A program made the position numbers and the translations under genes. The notes beneath the pieces were generated by a model. The model was given only the letters and a program-made list of their open reading frames with translations, had not been told where the DNA came from and ran no database searches. A stretch of 64,000 nucleotides of DNA from Allobogoriella deserti. GTDB lineage: Bacteria; Actinomycetota; Actinomycetes; Actinomycetales; Actinomycetaceae. This document shows, piece after piece, positions 42,105 to 52,000 of this stretch (its first letter is position 1; each line of letters starts with the position of its first letter). The DNA lies in contig NZ_JBHUEE010000009.1 of the NCBI RefSeq assembly GCF_042680605.1, positions 122,314-186,313 on the forward strand, read 5' to 3'.

Positions 42105-43691
42105 TCACCGGAGGAACTTGGCGAGGTCCTCCAGGTCCGGCTCCTGCTGGCCGACCGACTGACCCTGCTGGCCGAGGCCGAAGGAGGAGCCCTGCGGGGC
42201 CTGCTGCGCCTGCGCGGCGAGCTGGGCGGCCTCCCGCTCCTGCTGGGCGCGCTTGGCGGGGTTGCCCGACTTGCCCTTCTTGCCCTTCTTCTTCGGCGGC
42301 GGGGCCATCTTGCCCTTGGACTTCTTGCCGCCGCCGGGCAGGGCACCCATCCCGGGAACGCCTCCCATGCCGGGCATCCCCTTGCCGCCCGACCGGGCCA
42401 TCTGCCGCATCATCGTCTTGGCCTGGTCGAACCGCTCCATGAGCGAGTTGATCTCGGACACGGTCGTGCCGGACCCGCGGGCGATGCGTTGGCGGCGCGA
42501 GCCGTTGAGGATCTTCGGGTCGTTGCGTTCGGCCGGCGTCATCGACTGGACGATCGCCTCGATGCGATTGATCTCCCGCTCGTCGAAGTTCTCGAGCTGG
42601 TCGCGCATCTGGCCCATGCCCGGCAACATGCCGAGCATCTTCTTCATCGAGCCCATCTTCTTCAGCTGGGCGAGCTGGGCGAGGAAGTCCTGGAGCGTGA
42701 AGTCGCCGTCGCCGGCGAGCTTGCTCGCCATCTCCTCGGCCTGCTCGGCGTCGAAGGTCCGCTCGGCCTGCTCGATGAGCGTGAGCATGTCGCCCATGTC
42801 GAGGATGCGCGAGGCCATCCGGTCCGGGTGGAAGCGCTCGAAGTCGGTGAGCTTCTCCCCCACCGACGCGAACAGCACCGGCTTGCCGGTCACCCCGCGC
42901 ACGGACAGGGCGGCGCCGCCGCGGGCGTCGCCGTCGAGCTTGGACAGGACCACGCCGGTGAAGCCGACGCCGTCGGCGAAGGCCTGGGCAGTGGAGACGG
43001 CGTCCTGGCCGATCATCGCATCGAGGACGAACAGGATCTCGTCCGGGTCGGTCGCGTCGCGTACGTCGACGGCCTGCTGCATCATCTCGGCGTCCACACC
43101 GAGGCGTCCCGCCGTGTCGATGATCACGACCGAGTGCATCTTCTCGCGGGCCTGCTGCACGCCCGAGCGCGCCACAGCCACCGGGTCACCGACGCCGTTG
43201 CCCGGCTCCGGGGCCCACACCGGGACACCGGCCCGCTCGCCGACCACCTGGAGCTGGGTGACCGCGTTCGGCCGCTGCAGGTCGGAGGCCACGAGCATCG
43301 GCGTGTGCCCCTGGTCCTTGAGCCAGGTGCCGAGCTTGCCCGCCAGGGTGGTCTTACCGGCACCTTGCAGACCGGCCAGCATGATGACGGTCGGCGGGTG
43401 CTTGGCGAAGGTGAGATCGCGCGACTGACCGCCGAGGATCTCGACCAGCTCGGCGTTGACGATCTTGACGACCTGCTGCGCGGGGTTGAGCGCCTGGGAG
43501 ACCTCGGCACCCTTCGCGCGTTCGCGCACGTTGGCGGTGAACTCGCGCACCACCGGCAGCGCGACGTCCGCCTCGAGCAGCGCACGCCGGATCTCCGAGA
43601 CCGTGGAGTCGATGTCGGCCTCGGAGAGGCGGCCCTTGCCGCGCAGCTGCTTGAAGGAGGCGGTGAGCCGGTCGGACAGGTTGGCGAACAC
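42105..43691 (-). CDS. ffh: Signal recognition particle protein Ffh
   Basis: Ffh binds 4.5S/scRNA and signal sequences and docks with FtsY. The 528-residue protein has the N domain, the GTPase with GLQGAGKTT at residues 107-115, DTAGRLG, and TKLDG-like SKLDGDARGG, and the Met-rich M domain (KKMGSMKKMLGMLPGMGQM). The C-terminal 90 residues are Gly/Met then Lys- and Gln-rich. GTG at 43691. The 36-nt gap from glnD suggests cotranscription. Confidence 0.97.
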   Translation of the reverse strand: MFANLSDRLTASFKQLRGKGRLSEADIDSTVSEIRRALLEADVALPVVREFTANVRERAKGAEVSQALNPAQQVVKIVNAELVEILGGQSRDLTFAKHPPTVIMLAGLQGAGKTTLAGKLGTWLKDQGHTPMLVASDLQRPNAVTQLQVVGERAGVPVWAPEPGNGVGDPVAVARSGVQQAREKMHSVVIIDTAGRLGVDAEMMQQAVDVRDATDPDEILFVLDAMIGQDAVSTAQAFADGVGFTGVVLSKLDGDARGGAALSVRGVTGKPVLFASVGEKLTDFERFHPDRMASRILDMGDMLTLIEQAERTFDAEQAEEMASKLAGDGDFTLQDFLAQLAQLKKMGSMKKMLGMLPGMGQMRDQLENFDEREINRIEAIVQSMTPAERNDPKILNGSRRQRIARGSGTTVSEINSLMERFDQAKTMMRQMARSGGKGMPGMGGVPGMGALPGGGKKSKGKMAPPPKKKGKKGKSGNPAKRAQQEREAAQLAAQAQQAPQGSSFGLGQQGQSVGQQEPDLEDLAKFLR

Positions 43692-43727
43692 GACGTGGGA
43701 CCTCTGGACGGTGGTGGGACTGACTCC

Positions 43728-45566
43728 TCAGGGTAACGCGGGCCCGGCCAGCGCCGTCGCCACCCTGCGGGTGAGGGCGTCGACGAGCCCGGCGCGCCAG
43801 GCGGTCCACACCTGCGGCCCGGTGGCCCGCGAGTCCGCCTCGGTCAATCGGCGCAGCATGCGCAGGAGCGTGACGTCGCCGTCGACGGCGGCCGCCACCT
43901 CCTCGACGACCTCCGGGTCGGCCGGGTCCCGGCTGATGGCGAACACCGGCAGCAGCAGGTGCTCGCGGACGAGGAGGACGACGACGTCCCGGCCGACCGG
44001 GTCCAGGCCCAGCCGCTCGAGCAGCGGGCCGGCGATCTCGGCGCCGGCCTCGGCGTGCTCCCCGCGGCCGGGGAGCTTGCCGATGTCGTGCAGGAACGCC
44101 CCGAGTAGGAGCCGGCGGTCGGACGCCTCACCCGGGTCAACCGGACCGGTGGCGGGGATGCCGGCCACCGTCTCGATCAGGTGCCGGTCGACGGTGAAGC
44201 GGTGCAGCGGATTGCGCTGCGGCCGGTTGCGCACACCCGCCCACTCGGGCAGCCAGGTGGTCACGACGCCGGCCAGGTCGAGCGCCTCCCAGACCGGGAC
44301 CTGGGCAGGCCCGGAGGCGAGGATCTCGCAGAGCAGATCGAGTGCGGTCGGGGGCCACGGTTCCGGCAGCGGCGCTGATCGGGCGAGCGAGTCGAGCATG
44401 CCGGGTGAGAGCGGGAGCCCGGTGCGGCACGCCGCGGCCGCCGCCCGTAGCGTCAGCAGGGCGTCCTCGGCCGGGTCGAGGTCGCCGGCGAGGACGATCT
44501 CGCCCTCGTGCTCGAGCAGACCCGGGGCCACCTCGGGCAGGCGCGGTGGGCGGGTGCGGCCGCGGACGATGCGGGGGCGTGGAGGGCTCTTCCGGCGCGA
44601 GTTCCTCACCTGGCTGGCCCGTCGCACGGTGGTGTCCAGCGCATGGGCGACGACGCGTGACGCGCCGGCGACCGAGGCGAGCAGGTCGTCGGCCGCGTCG
44701 GTCACGGCCATTCCCCTCGGGGTGGTGTCGACCACCTCGCCGCCGCTGATGAATCCCAGGCGGACGGCGACGTCGTCCTGGTCCGCCAGCCGGAGGGTGT
44801 TGGTGGCCCGTCGGGTGGTCACCGCGAGCGCGTCGCGCACGTCGAGCAGGTGGGCGTAGGCGTGGTCGAACTCGCCGCCGCGGTGCGGCCGGTCTGTCAG
44901 CCACGACGCGGTCAGCGCCTCGACGACGACGGCGTCCCGCAGTCCGCCACGGGCCTCCTTGAGGTCGGGCTCGATGAGGTACGGCACCTCGCCGAACCGG
45001 TCGGCGCGTTCGCGCAGCGAGTCGAGGAGATCCTGCAGGCGCCGCCGGGATCCGGAGCGCCAGTCCGCCAGGACGGCGGACGAGGCGGCCTCGCCGATCT
45101 CGGGGTCTCCGGCGACGGTGCGCAGGTGCAGCAGCCCGACGGCGGCAGGCAGGTCGCGGGAGGCGACGTGCCGGCACTCCTGAAGCGTGCGCACCGCGTG
45201 GTCGAGCCGTAGGCGGGCGTCCCACACCGGGTACCACAGCGCCTCGGCGAGCGCGGCCAGTCGGTCGTCCGCAAGCCCGTCATGGATGACGAGCAGGTCG
45301 AGGTCGGCCATGGGGCCGCCGTCGCGCCGTCCCAGGCTGCCGACGGCGGCCAGGGCGACCCCGGAGCCGAGATCGTCCCCGGTGGTCGCGGCGGCGTGGT
45401 CCCACAGCTCGCGCAGTGCCGCGTCGGTCAGCTCAGCGAGCCGGCGACGGTAGGCGGCGCCGGACTCCCCCGGTCGGGGCGGCGGTTCCACGAGCCGGGC
45501 CCGGTGCAGCTCCGCCAGCAGGGGCAGGTGCACCGGGCCCGGGCTCGGTCGTGTCGTGGACGTCAC
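43728..45566 (-). CDS. glnD: PII nucleotidyltransferase GlnD lacking ACT domains
   Basis: GlnD modifies and demodifies PII in response to glutamine. Residues 70-95 hold the nucleotidyltransferase motif (GSLGRR at 76-81, DLD at 88-90), followed by the helical GlnD domain (LIEPDLKEARGGLRD), and the HD phosphohydrolase with His493-Asp494 (LLLGAFLHDIGK). The protein stops at residue 612, right after the HD domain, whereas usual GlnD runs to about 800-890 with two C-terminal ACT domains that sense glutamine. No ACT-like frame follows in the 36 nt before ffh. The GTG at 45566 overlaps glnB (GTGA). Confidence 0.9.
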   Translation of the reverse strand: MTSTTRPSPGPVHLPLLAELHRARLVEPPPRPGESGAAYRRRLAELTDAALRELWDHAAATTGDDLGSGVALAAVGSLGRRDGGPMADLDLLVIHDGLADDRLAALAEALWYPVWDARLRLDHAVRTLQECRHVASRDLPAAVGLLHLRTVAGDPEIGEAASSAVLADWRSGSRRRLQDLLDSLRERADRFGEVPYLIEPDLKEARGGLRDAVVVEALTASWLTDRPHRGGEFDHAYAHLLDVRDALAVTTRRATNTLRLADQDDVAVRLGFISGGEVVDTTPRGMAVTDAADDLLASVAGASRVVAHALDTTVRRASQVRNSRRKSPPRPRIVRGRTRPPRLPEVAPGLLEHEGEIVLAGDLDPAEDALLTLRAAAAACRTGLPLSPGMLDSLARSAPLPEPWPPTALDLLCEILASGPAQVPVWEALDLAGVVTTWLPEWAGVRNRPQRNPLHRFTVDRHLIETVAGIPATGPVDPGEASDRRLLLGAFLHDIGKLPGRGEHAEAGAEIAGPLLERLGLDPVGRDVVVLLVREHLLLPVFAISRDPADPEVVEEVAAAVDGDVTLLRMLRRLTEADSRATGPQVWTAWRAGLVDALTRRVATALAGPALP

Positions 45567-45901
45567 AGGGCGTCGGAGCCGCGCTCCCCGGTGCGCACCC
45601 GGACGATGTCCTCGACGGGGACCGTCCAGACCTTCCCGTCGCCGATTCGCCCGGAGTGGGCGGCGCCGACGACGGCGTCCACCACGGCATCCGCGTCCTG
45701 GTCACCGACGACGATCTCGACCCGCACCTTCGGCACGAGCTCGATCGTGTACTCGGCACCGCGGTAGACCTCGGTGTGGCCGTGCTGACGGCCGTAGCCG
45801 TTGGCCTCCGAGACGGTCATGCCGTGCACGCCGGCGGACTCGAGAGCCTTCTTGACGTCGTCGAGCCGGTGCGGCTGGACGATCGCGGTCACGAGCTTCA
45901 T
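45563..45901 (-). CDS. glnB: Nitrogen regulatory protein PII
   Basis: A 112-residue PII trimer subunit that senses 2-oxoglutarate and ATP/ADP and controls AmtB and other targets. It starts MKLVTAIVQPHRLDDVKKALESAG and has the T-loop RQHGHTEVYRGAEY with Tyr51, the residue modified by GlnD (adenylylated in other actinobacteria), and the C-terminal GDGKVWTVPVEDIVRVRTGERG. The ATG at 45901 overlaps the amtB stop (ATGA). Confidence 0.96.
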   Translation of the reverse strand: MKLVTAIVQPHRLDDVKKALESAGVHGMTVSEANGYGRQHGHTEVYRGAEYTIELVPKVRVEIVVGDQDADAVVDAVVGAAHSGRIGDGKVWTVPVEDIVRVRTGERGSDAL

Positions 45902-47166
45902 GCCCTTACCTCCTCGGTGAACCGGCCGGCGCCGATGCCTTCGTATGCGGACTCGCCGTGGACGGTCTGGTCGATTCCGCTGACCTCGACATCCTCGCTC
46001 ACCCGCCAGCCCATCGCAGCCTTGAGGATCATCGCGACGACTGCCGTGATCACGGCCGAGAACGCCACCGCGATGACGGCGATGATGACCTGCACGGCGA
46101 GCTGACCTGCGCCGCCGCCGTAGAACAGCCCGGATCCGGTGGCGAGGAAGCCGAGCGAGACGGTGCCCCACAGGCCGGCGACGAGGTGGACGCCGACGAC
46201 GTCGAGGGAGTCGTCGTAGCCCCACTTGTACTTCAGGCTGACGGCCAGCGCGCTGAGCACACCCGCGACGGCACCGACGACGATCGAGCCGACGGGGCTG
46301 ACGTCACCGGCGGCCGGGGTGATGGCCACCAGACCGGCCACGACACCCGACGCCGCACCGAGCGAGGTGGCGGCGCCGTCGCGGATCTTCTCCGTGACCA
46401 GCCAGCCCAGCATGGCGGCCGCGGTGGCCGTCGTGGTGTTGACCCACGCCAGGCCGGCTGCCTCGTCCGCGCCGTAGGCGGATCCCGCGTTGAAGCCGAA
46501 CCAGCCGAACCACAGCAGAGCGGCACCGAGCATCGTCAACGGCAGGCTGTGCGGCTTCATGGGCACCGTGCCGAAGCCCCGGCGCCTGCCGACGATGAGC
46601 GCGAGCACCAGCGCGGCGGCACCGGCGTTGATGTGCACGACCGTGCCGCCGGCGAAGTCGATGGGCGCGGCGATGGAGGCGAACGGGCCCTCGTCGCTCA
46701 AAAGTCCCCCGCCCCAGACCATGTGCGACATCGGGAAGTAGGACAGGGTCGCCCAGATACCGGCGAACACCATCCAGGTGCCGAACTTCACGCGGTCGGC
46801 GATCGCGCCGGAGATGAGGGCGACGGTGATGATCGCGAACGTAGCCTGGAAGCCGACGTCGACGATCGTGGGCATGTAGGTGGTGTCGGTGAGCCCGGCC
46901 TCGGCCTCGAAGCTGCCGCCGAGGCCGAACTGGTCGAACGGGTTGCCGACGATCCCGCCGAGGGATTCGCCGTAGGACATCGACCAGCCCCAGAGCACGT
47001 AGATGACGGCGACGACGCCGATCGCGCCGAACGACATCATCATCATGTTCAACACCGACTTGGACCGGGACATGCCGCCGTAGAAGAGCGCCAGCCCGGG
47101 GGTCATGAGGAGCACGAGGGATGCTGAGACCAGCATCCACGCGGTCACTCCGGTATCCAGCTCCAT
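45898..47166 (-). CDS. amtB: Ammonium transporter
   Basis: AmtB is a trimeric membrane channel for ammonium. The 422-residue protein has eleven membrane helices and the family motifs LALFYGGMSRSKSVLNMMMMSFGAIG and DFAGGTVVHINAGAAALVLAL. The ATG at 47166 has AGGGAGG upstream. It heads amtB-glnB-glnD, with a GlnR-type double box 56-93 nt upstream. Confidence 0.97.
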   Translation of the reverse strand: MELDTGVTAWMLVSASLVLLMTPGLALFYGGMSRSKSVLNMMMMSFGAIGVVAVIYVLWGWSMSYGESLGGIVGNPFDQFGLGGSFEAEAGLTDTTYMPTIVDVGFQATFAIITVALISGAIADRVKFGTWMVFAGIWATLSYFPMSHMVWGGGLLSDEGPFASIAAPIDFAGGTVVHINAGAAALVLALIVGRRRGFGTVPMKPHSLPLTMLGAALLWFGWFGFNAGSAYGADEAAGLAWVNTTTATAAAMLGWLVTEKIRDGAATSLGAASGVVAGLVAITPAAGDVSPVGSIVVGAVAGVLSALAVSLKYKWGYDDSLDVVGVHLVAGLWGTVSLGFLATGSGLFYGGGAGQLAVQVIIAVIAVAFSAVITAVVAMILKAAMGWRVSEDVEVSGIDQTVHGESAYEGIGAGRFTEEVRA

Positions 47167-47221
47167 GGTTCCTCCCTTGCCAGCGCGCGCGGCTGGCCGG
47201 GAACCACAGTCCTGCGTCGTC

Positions 47222-47259
47222 GTTTCGATCCCTGGACGGTCGTGTTTCAGTCGTGTGAC
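47222..47259 (-). promoter_or_regulatory. GlnR-type double binding box upstream of amtB
   Basis: On the minus strand four 5-mers are spaced by exactly six bases: GTCAC (47259-47255), GAAAC (47248-47244), GTCCA (47237-47233) and GAAAC (47226-47222). This matches the actinobacterial GlnR pattern gTnAC-n6-GaAAC-n6-gTnAC-n6-GaAAC in all but the third element. Its position upstream of amtB agrees with known GlnR control of this operon in Streptomyces. Confidence 0.8.
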
Positions 47260-47294
47260 AAGTCCTCACGGGTCGTCACGATTGTGTTGCCACG

Positions 47295-47324
47295 CGGACG
47301 GCATCTCGCTTCGCGAGACGTCCG
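47295..47324 (-). terminator. Terminator hairpin after ftsY
   Basis: CGGACG/CGTCCG (47295-47300 with 47319-47324) and TCTCGC/GCGAGA (47304-47309 with 47313-47318) stack into one stem with a three-base bulge and a three-base loop. It lies 55 nt downstream of the ftsY stop and before the amtB control region. Confidence 0.6.
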
Positions 47325-47378
47325 ATACTGCCGTGGCCGGCCGCGGGGCGGACCGGGGTGTGGCGGGATGGGGTGATC

Positions 47379-48545
47379 TCAGGAGAGCAGGGCGTCGACG
47401 AACTCCTCAGGGACGAACGGGGCGAGGTCGTCCGCCCCCTCGCCCAGACCCACGAACTTCACCGGGACGCCGAGCTCCCGCTGAACCGTGACGACGATCC
47501 CGCCCTTGGCGGTCCCGTCGAGCTTGGTCAGCACGATGCCGCTGATGTCGACGACGTCGGCGAAGACCTGCGCCTGCCGCATCCCGTTCTGACCGGTGGT
47601 GGCGTCGAGGACGAGCAGGACCTCGCCGACCGGGGCCTGGCGAGACATGACGCGCTTGATCTTGCCGAGCTCGTCCATGAGGTCCTGCTTGTTCTGCAAC
47701 CGCCCGGCGGTGTCGACGATGACGGAGTCGGCACCGGCCTCCCGGCCCTGCTTCACGGCGTCGAAGGCGACGGCCGCCGGGTCGGCGCCCTCCCGGTCGG
47801 ACCGGACGACGTCGACACCGACCCGGGAACCCCAGGTCTCGAGCTGGTCGGCGGCGGCGGCGCGGAAGGTGTCGGCGGCACCGAGGACGACCGATTTGCC
47901 CTCGGCGACGAGGACGCGGGCCAGCTTGGCGACCGTCGTCGTCTTGCCGTTGCCGTTGACGCCGACGACGAGCACGGTCGCCGGGTGCGGCTCGCCGTCG
48001 TCGCCCACCACGGGCGTGGCGGCCAGGCGGCGGTCCATGTCCGGACCGACCAGTGCGAGCAGCTCCTCGCGCAGCACGCCGCGCACGACCTCGGGGTCGG
48101 TGGTACCGAGGACCTTGGTGCGCGTACGGAGGGTGTCCATGAGCTCGGTGGTCGGGCCGATGCCCACGTCCGCGAGCAAGAGGGTCTCCTCGATCTCCTC
48201 CCAGTCGCTCTCGGTGAGGTCCCCCCGGGAGAGGATCGACAGGAGCGCCTGGCCGACGGTGCCCGAGCGCGCGAGCCTGGCCCGCAGGCGCTGCAGGCGG
48301 CCGGCGACGGGTTCGGGCCGCTCAAGCGTCGGGGTCGGCGCCGGGACCTCGGTAGCCGGCTCGTCGGTCGCCGCCGTCGGCGGTGCCGCGGTGGCCTCGG
48401 CGTCCGGGTCGAGGGTCTCGGCGGTCTCCGGCGGAACCGTCGGGGCTCCGCCGCCACGACGGCGGAGCAGCCCGATGCCGCCGAGGACGACCCCGAGGAC
48501 AACGACGGCCAGGACGACGAGGAGGATGAGGGTCTGATCGGTCAC
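47379..48545 (-). CDS. ftsY: Signal recognition particle receptor FtsY
   Basis: FtsY anchors the SRP pathway at the membrane. The 388-residue protein has an N-terminal membrane helix (about 5-26), an Ala/Pro/Glu-rich linker, and the NG GTPase domain with GVNGNGKTTT, DTFRAAAADQL, DTAGRLQNK, TKLDGTAKGG. The GTG at 48545 has no strong ribosome-binding site. Ffh and FtsY are both in this window. Confidence 0.97.
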   Translation of the reverse strand: MTDQTLILLVVLAVVVLGVVLGGIGLLRRRGGGAPTVPPETAETLDPDAEATAAPPTAATDEPATEVPAPTPTLERPEPVAGRLQRLRARLARSGTVGQALLSILSRGDLTESDWEEIEETLLLADVGIGPTTELMDTLRTRTKVLGTTDPEVVRGVLREELLALVGPDMDRRLAATPVVGDDGEPHPATVLVVGVNGNGKTTTVAKLARVLVAEGKSVVLGAADTFRAAAADQLETWGSRVGVDVVRSDREGADPAAVAFDAVKQGREAGADSVIVDTAGRLQNKQDLMDELGKIKRVMSRQAPVGEVLLVLDATTGQNGMRQAQVFADVVDISGIVLTKLDGTAKGGIVVTVQRELGVPVKFVGLGEGADDLAPFVPEEFVDALLS

Positions 48546-48618
48546 GGACCCAAGTCTGACCTACGCACCCGGTGGGACGAAAAGCGAGCCGGCGTCGCGA
48601 CCCGCCGGCGACAGGGCG

Positions 48619-48927
48619 TCAGCGTTTGGTGATGTGCCGGGCGCGGTCGCGCACCTCGTCCCAACGGGCGACGAACTCCTCCGGCCGGGCGTAGGCGGGC
48701 CGGTCGTCCGGTGTGCCGAGGGAGAAGAGCTCGTCTACGCGGGCCTCCTGCGAGACCGGCGCGGCGACCTTGTCCCGGCCGAGCTCGTCCGACCGCCACG
48801 CGTGGTAGGACTCGCGGAGCCAGGCGAGATAGCCCTGCTCGGGCTTCTGAGGTCCGAGCAGTACGGCGAGCACTCCGAGCGCGATGAGCACCACGAGGAT
48901 GGTGAGGAGGATGCCCGCGATCGTCAT
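48619..48927 (-). CDS. Small membrane protein of unknown function
   Basis: A 102-residue product with one N-terminal membrane helix (MTIAGILLTILVVLIALGVLAVLL) and a charged cytoplasmic tail (LRESYHAWRSDELGRDKV...RPEEFVARWDEVRDRARHITKR). No family is recognised. It lies between smc and ftsY. A -10-like GATACT sits exactly six bases upstream of the ATG, so a leaderless transcript is likely. Confidence 0.75.
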   Translation of the reverse strand: MTIAGILLTILVVLIALGVLAVLLGPQKPEQGYLAWLRESYHAWRSDELGRDKVAAPVSQEARVDELFSLGTPDDRPAYARPEEFVARWDEVRDRARHITKR

Positions 48928-48933
48928 ACGTCC

Positions 48934-48939
48934 AGTATC
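48934..48939 (-). promoter_or_regulatory. -10 element of the small membrane protein gene
   Basis: Minus-strand GATACT (close to the TATAAT consensus) followed by six bases and the ATG at 48927. No Shine-Dalgarno sequence lies between. Confidence 0.5.
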
Positions 48940-48944
48940 ACCTC

Positions 48945-49011
48945 AGCCGCGTGAACACGCGGCTTCTGCGGCGTGTCGGCGTGGCGTCGACGCCGTGACG
49001 TCGGTCACGGC
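48945..49011 (-). terminator. Two hairpins after smc
   Basis: A perfect 8-bp stem with a four-base loop (48992-48999 with 49004-49011) lies 21 nt after the smc stop, and a perfect 9-bp stem with a two-base loop (48945-48953 with 48956-48964) follows. They separate smc from the promoter of the next gene. Confidence 0.6.
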
Positions 49012-49032
49012 GGTCGGGCGGACCCGCGTCGC

Positions 49033-52000
49033 CTACACCGCTTCCCTCTCGCGCTCCAGTCGCTGCGAGATCACCGCGGTCACGCCGTCACCGCGCATGG
49101 TGACGCCGTAGAGGGCGTCGGCGACCTCCATGGTGCGCTTCTGGTGGGTGATGACGATGAGCTGCGAGGAGTCGCGCAGCTCGGCGAAGATGTCGATGAG
49201 CCGGCCGAGGTTGACGTCGTCGAGAGCGGCCTCGACCTCGTCGAGGACGTAGAACGGGCTGGGGCGGGCCTTGAAGATCGCCACGAGCAAGGCGACCGCG
49301 GTCAACGACCGCTCGCCCCCGGAGAGCAGCGAGAGGCGTTTGACCTTCTTGCCGGCCGGCCGGGCCTCGATCTCGATGCCGGTGGTGAGCATGTCCTCCG
49401 GCTCGGTGAGCACCAACTTGCCCTCACCCCCGGGGAAGAGCCGGGAGAAAACGCCGGCGAACTCCCGGGCGGTGTCCGCGAAGGCGTCCGCGAAGACCCG
49501 CTCGACCCGCTCGTCGATCTCCCGGACGATCTCGAGCAGGTCCTTGCGCGACTTCTCCAGGTCGGCGAGCTGATCGGTGAGGAACTTGTGCCGTTCCGCC
49601 AGGGCGGCGTGCTCCTCCAGGGCGAGCGGGTTGACCTTGCCGAGCCGGGCGAGGTCCTTCTCGGCACGCTTGAGGCGCTGCTGCTGCTCCTCCCGCACGT
49701 AGGGCCGCGGCTCCGGCTGGTCCTCGCCCTCCGGCGCCGTCTGGGGTACGAGCTGGTCCGGGCCGTACTCGTCCACCAGGACGCCCGGTTCGATCCCCAG
49801 TTCGTCGACGGCCCTCTCCTCCAGCTGGGTGACCCGCAGGCGTTGCTCGGCGCGTGCCAGCTCGTCCTTGTGCGCGGCGTCGGTGAGCTTGGAGACCTCC
49901 GCCCCGATCTCGTCCAGGCGGGTGCGCACCTCGGTCAGGGCCTGCTCGCGTTCGGCGCGTTCGCTCTCGGCCCGTTCGCGTGCGTCGGCGGCCGCGGCGA
50001 CGGACACCTCGAGTGCTGCCGCGGCCCGCGCGGCGCCGTCGCGCACGTCGGTGGCCACCTGTGCCTGTGCGGCACGGCGGGCGGCGGCATCGGCGGCCCG
50101 GCGGCGGGCGTCGCGCTCCTCCTGGGCGGCCGCGGCCAGTGACGCGGCGCGGCCGGCCAGGGCGGAGGCGCGCTCTTCAAGGGTGCGCAGGGAGAGACGG
50201 GACTCGGTCTCGCGGGAGCGTGCCTCCCTGGCCACGGTGGCCGCGCTGTCGCGGGTCTCGGTCGCTCCGGTGAGGTCGTCCTCGGTCTCGGCGGGCTCGC
50301 GCTGGGCGATCTCGAGCCGTTCGGCGAGGGCCTCGAGCTCGGCGGTGTGCTCGGCGATCTCCGCCTCGGCCCGTTCGATCGCCGGTCGGATGCGCTCGGC
50401 CTCGGACTCGGCCCCGCGCAGGGCGGCACCGTGCCGGCTGAGTTCCTCCGCGACGGCGGCGTAGCGCGCGTCCGAGGCGTGCAGCGCCTCGAGAGTCTCC
50501 TTCGCGCGGGCACTCGCCGCCTCCACGCGTTCACGCGCGGGACCGAGAGCGAACCTCGCCTGCTCGGCCCGGGCCGTGGCGGCGTCGATCTCGCTGAGCG
50601 CCTCCTCGTGGGCGGCGTGCAGCTCGAGGACGCTCGGAGCCCCGGTGGCACCGCCGTGGGCGGTGACAGCGGAGAGCAGATCCCCCTCGCGGGTGACCGC
50701 GGTCAGGGACGCGTCGGCGGCGACGGCGGCGCGCGCCTCGGCCAGACCGTCCACGACCACGACGTCGGACAGCAGCCTGGTCAGGGCCGCACCGAGGCGG
50801 TCGGCCGCCTCGACGACGTCGAGCGCCCACCGCCCGGCGGGCGGCTCGGATCCGGCCGGCGCGGCGATCTCGCCGCCGGCCACCAGCACACGCACCTGGC
50901 CGGTGTCCTCGTCCCGGGCGCTGCGCACGGCGTCGACGGCGACGTCGACGGATTCGACGAGGGCGGCGTCCGCGACGGCACCGAGGGCGGCGGCGACGGC
51001 GTTCTCCCAGCCGGAGGAGACCGTGAGGTGGTCGGCGACGGGTCCGAGGACACCGGCTGCCCCGGACTCCAGCAACGTGCCGGTCCCGTCTTTGCGCCGC
51101 AGCGACATCTCCAGGGTGTCCCGCCGCGCGCTCCAGGTCGCGCGGTCGCTGTCGGCGACGCGTTCGGTCTCGACGAGCTCGGCCACGACGCGCTCGGCCT
51201 CCTCGAGCTCCCGGGCGGCCTCCTCGTGGGCCTCGTCGAGGCCTTCCTCGCCCTCCTCGACGCCGGCGACCTGCTGCTCGAGCTTGGTGAACTCGGTGCG
51301 GGCGGCCCGGGCACGCTCCTCGGCGGCGGCGAGGTTCTCGCGCAGGCGCCCGAGCTCGGCCTCGGCCGCCTCGAGGCGTGAGCGCCGGGCCCCGACCTGG
51401 CCGGTGAGGCGAGCAAGACCCTCGCGCCGGTCGGCCACGCCCCGGTGCACCGCGGCCAGCGCGCGCTCCGCCTCCTGTTCCGCCTCCTCGGCCTCGCGGC
51501 GGGCCGTGACGGCGTCCTCGAGTGCGGTCCGGGCGGCGTCGATCTCCTCGCCGAGGGCCTGTTCCTGCTCCCGTACGGCGGCGGCCTGGGCCTCGAGCTC
51601 CTCGGGTTCGGAGCCGCCGTTCGCAGGTTCCTCGGGCGTAGCGGAGCCGAGCAGGCGGACGCGTTCGGCGGCGACGTTCTCCAGGGAGCGCATGCGTTCG
51701 CGCAGTCCGGAGAGTTTGTACCAGGTGTCGGTGGTGCGGCTGAGCCGGGGCGCCGCAGCGGCGGCCTCCTGCTCGAGCCTGGTCAGCTCGGCCCGTGCCC
51801 GCTCCTGCTCGGTCTCGGCCGCCTCCCGGCGCTCTCGCAGCGCGGACTCGTCGGCCTCCTCCTGGGCGAGCTGGGCGGTGAGCTGGACGAGATCGTCTGC
51901 GAGCAGGCGGGCGCGGGCGTCACGCAGGTCGGCCTGCACCACCTGGGCGCGCCGGGCGACGTCGGCCTGCCGCGCGAGAGGGCCGAGCTGACGGCGGATC

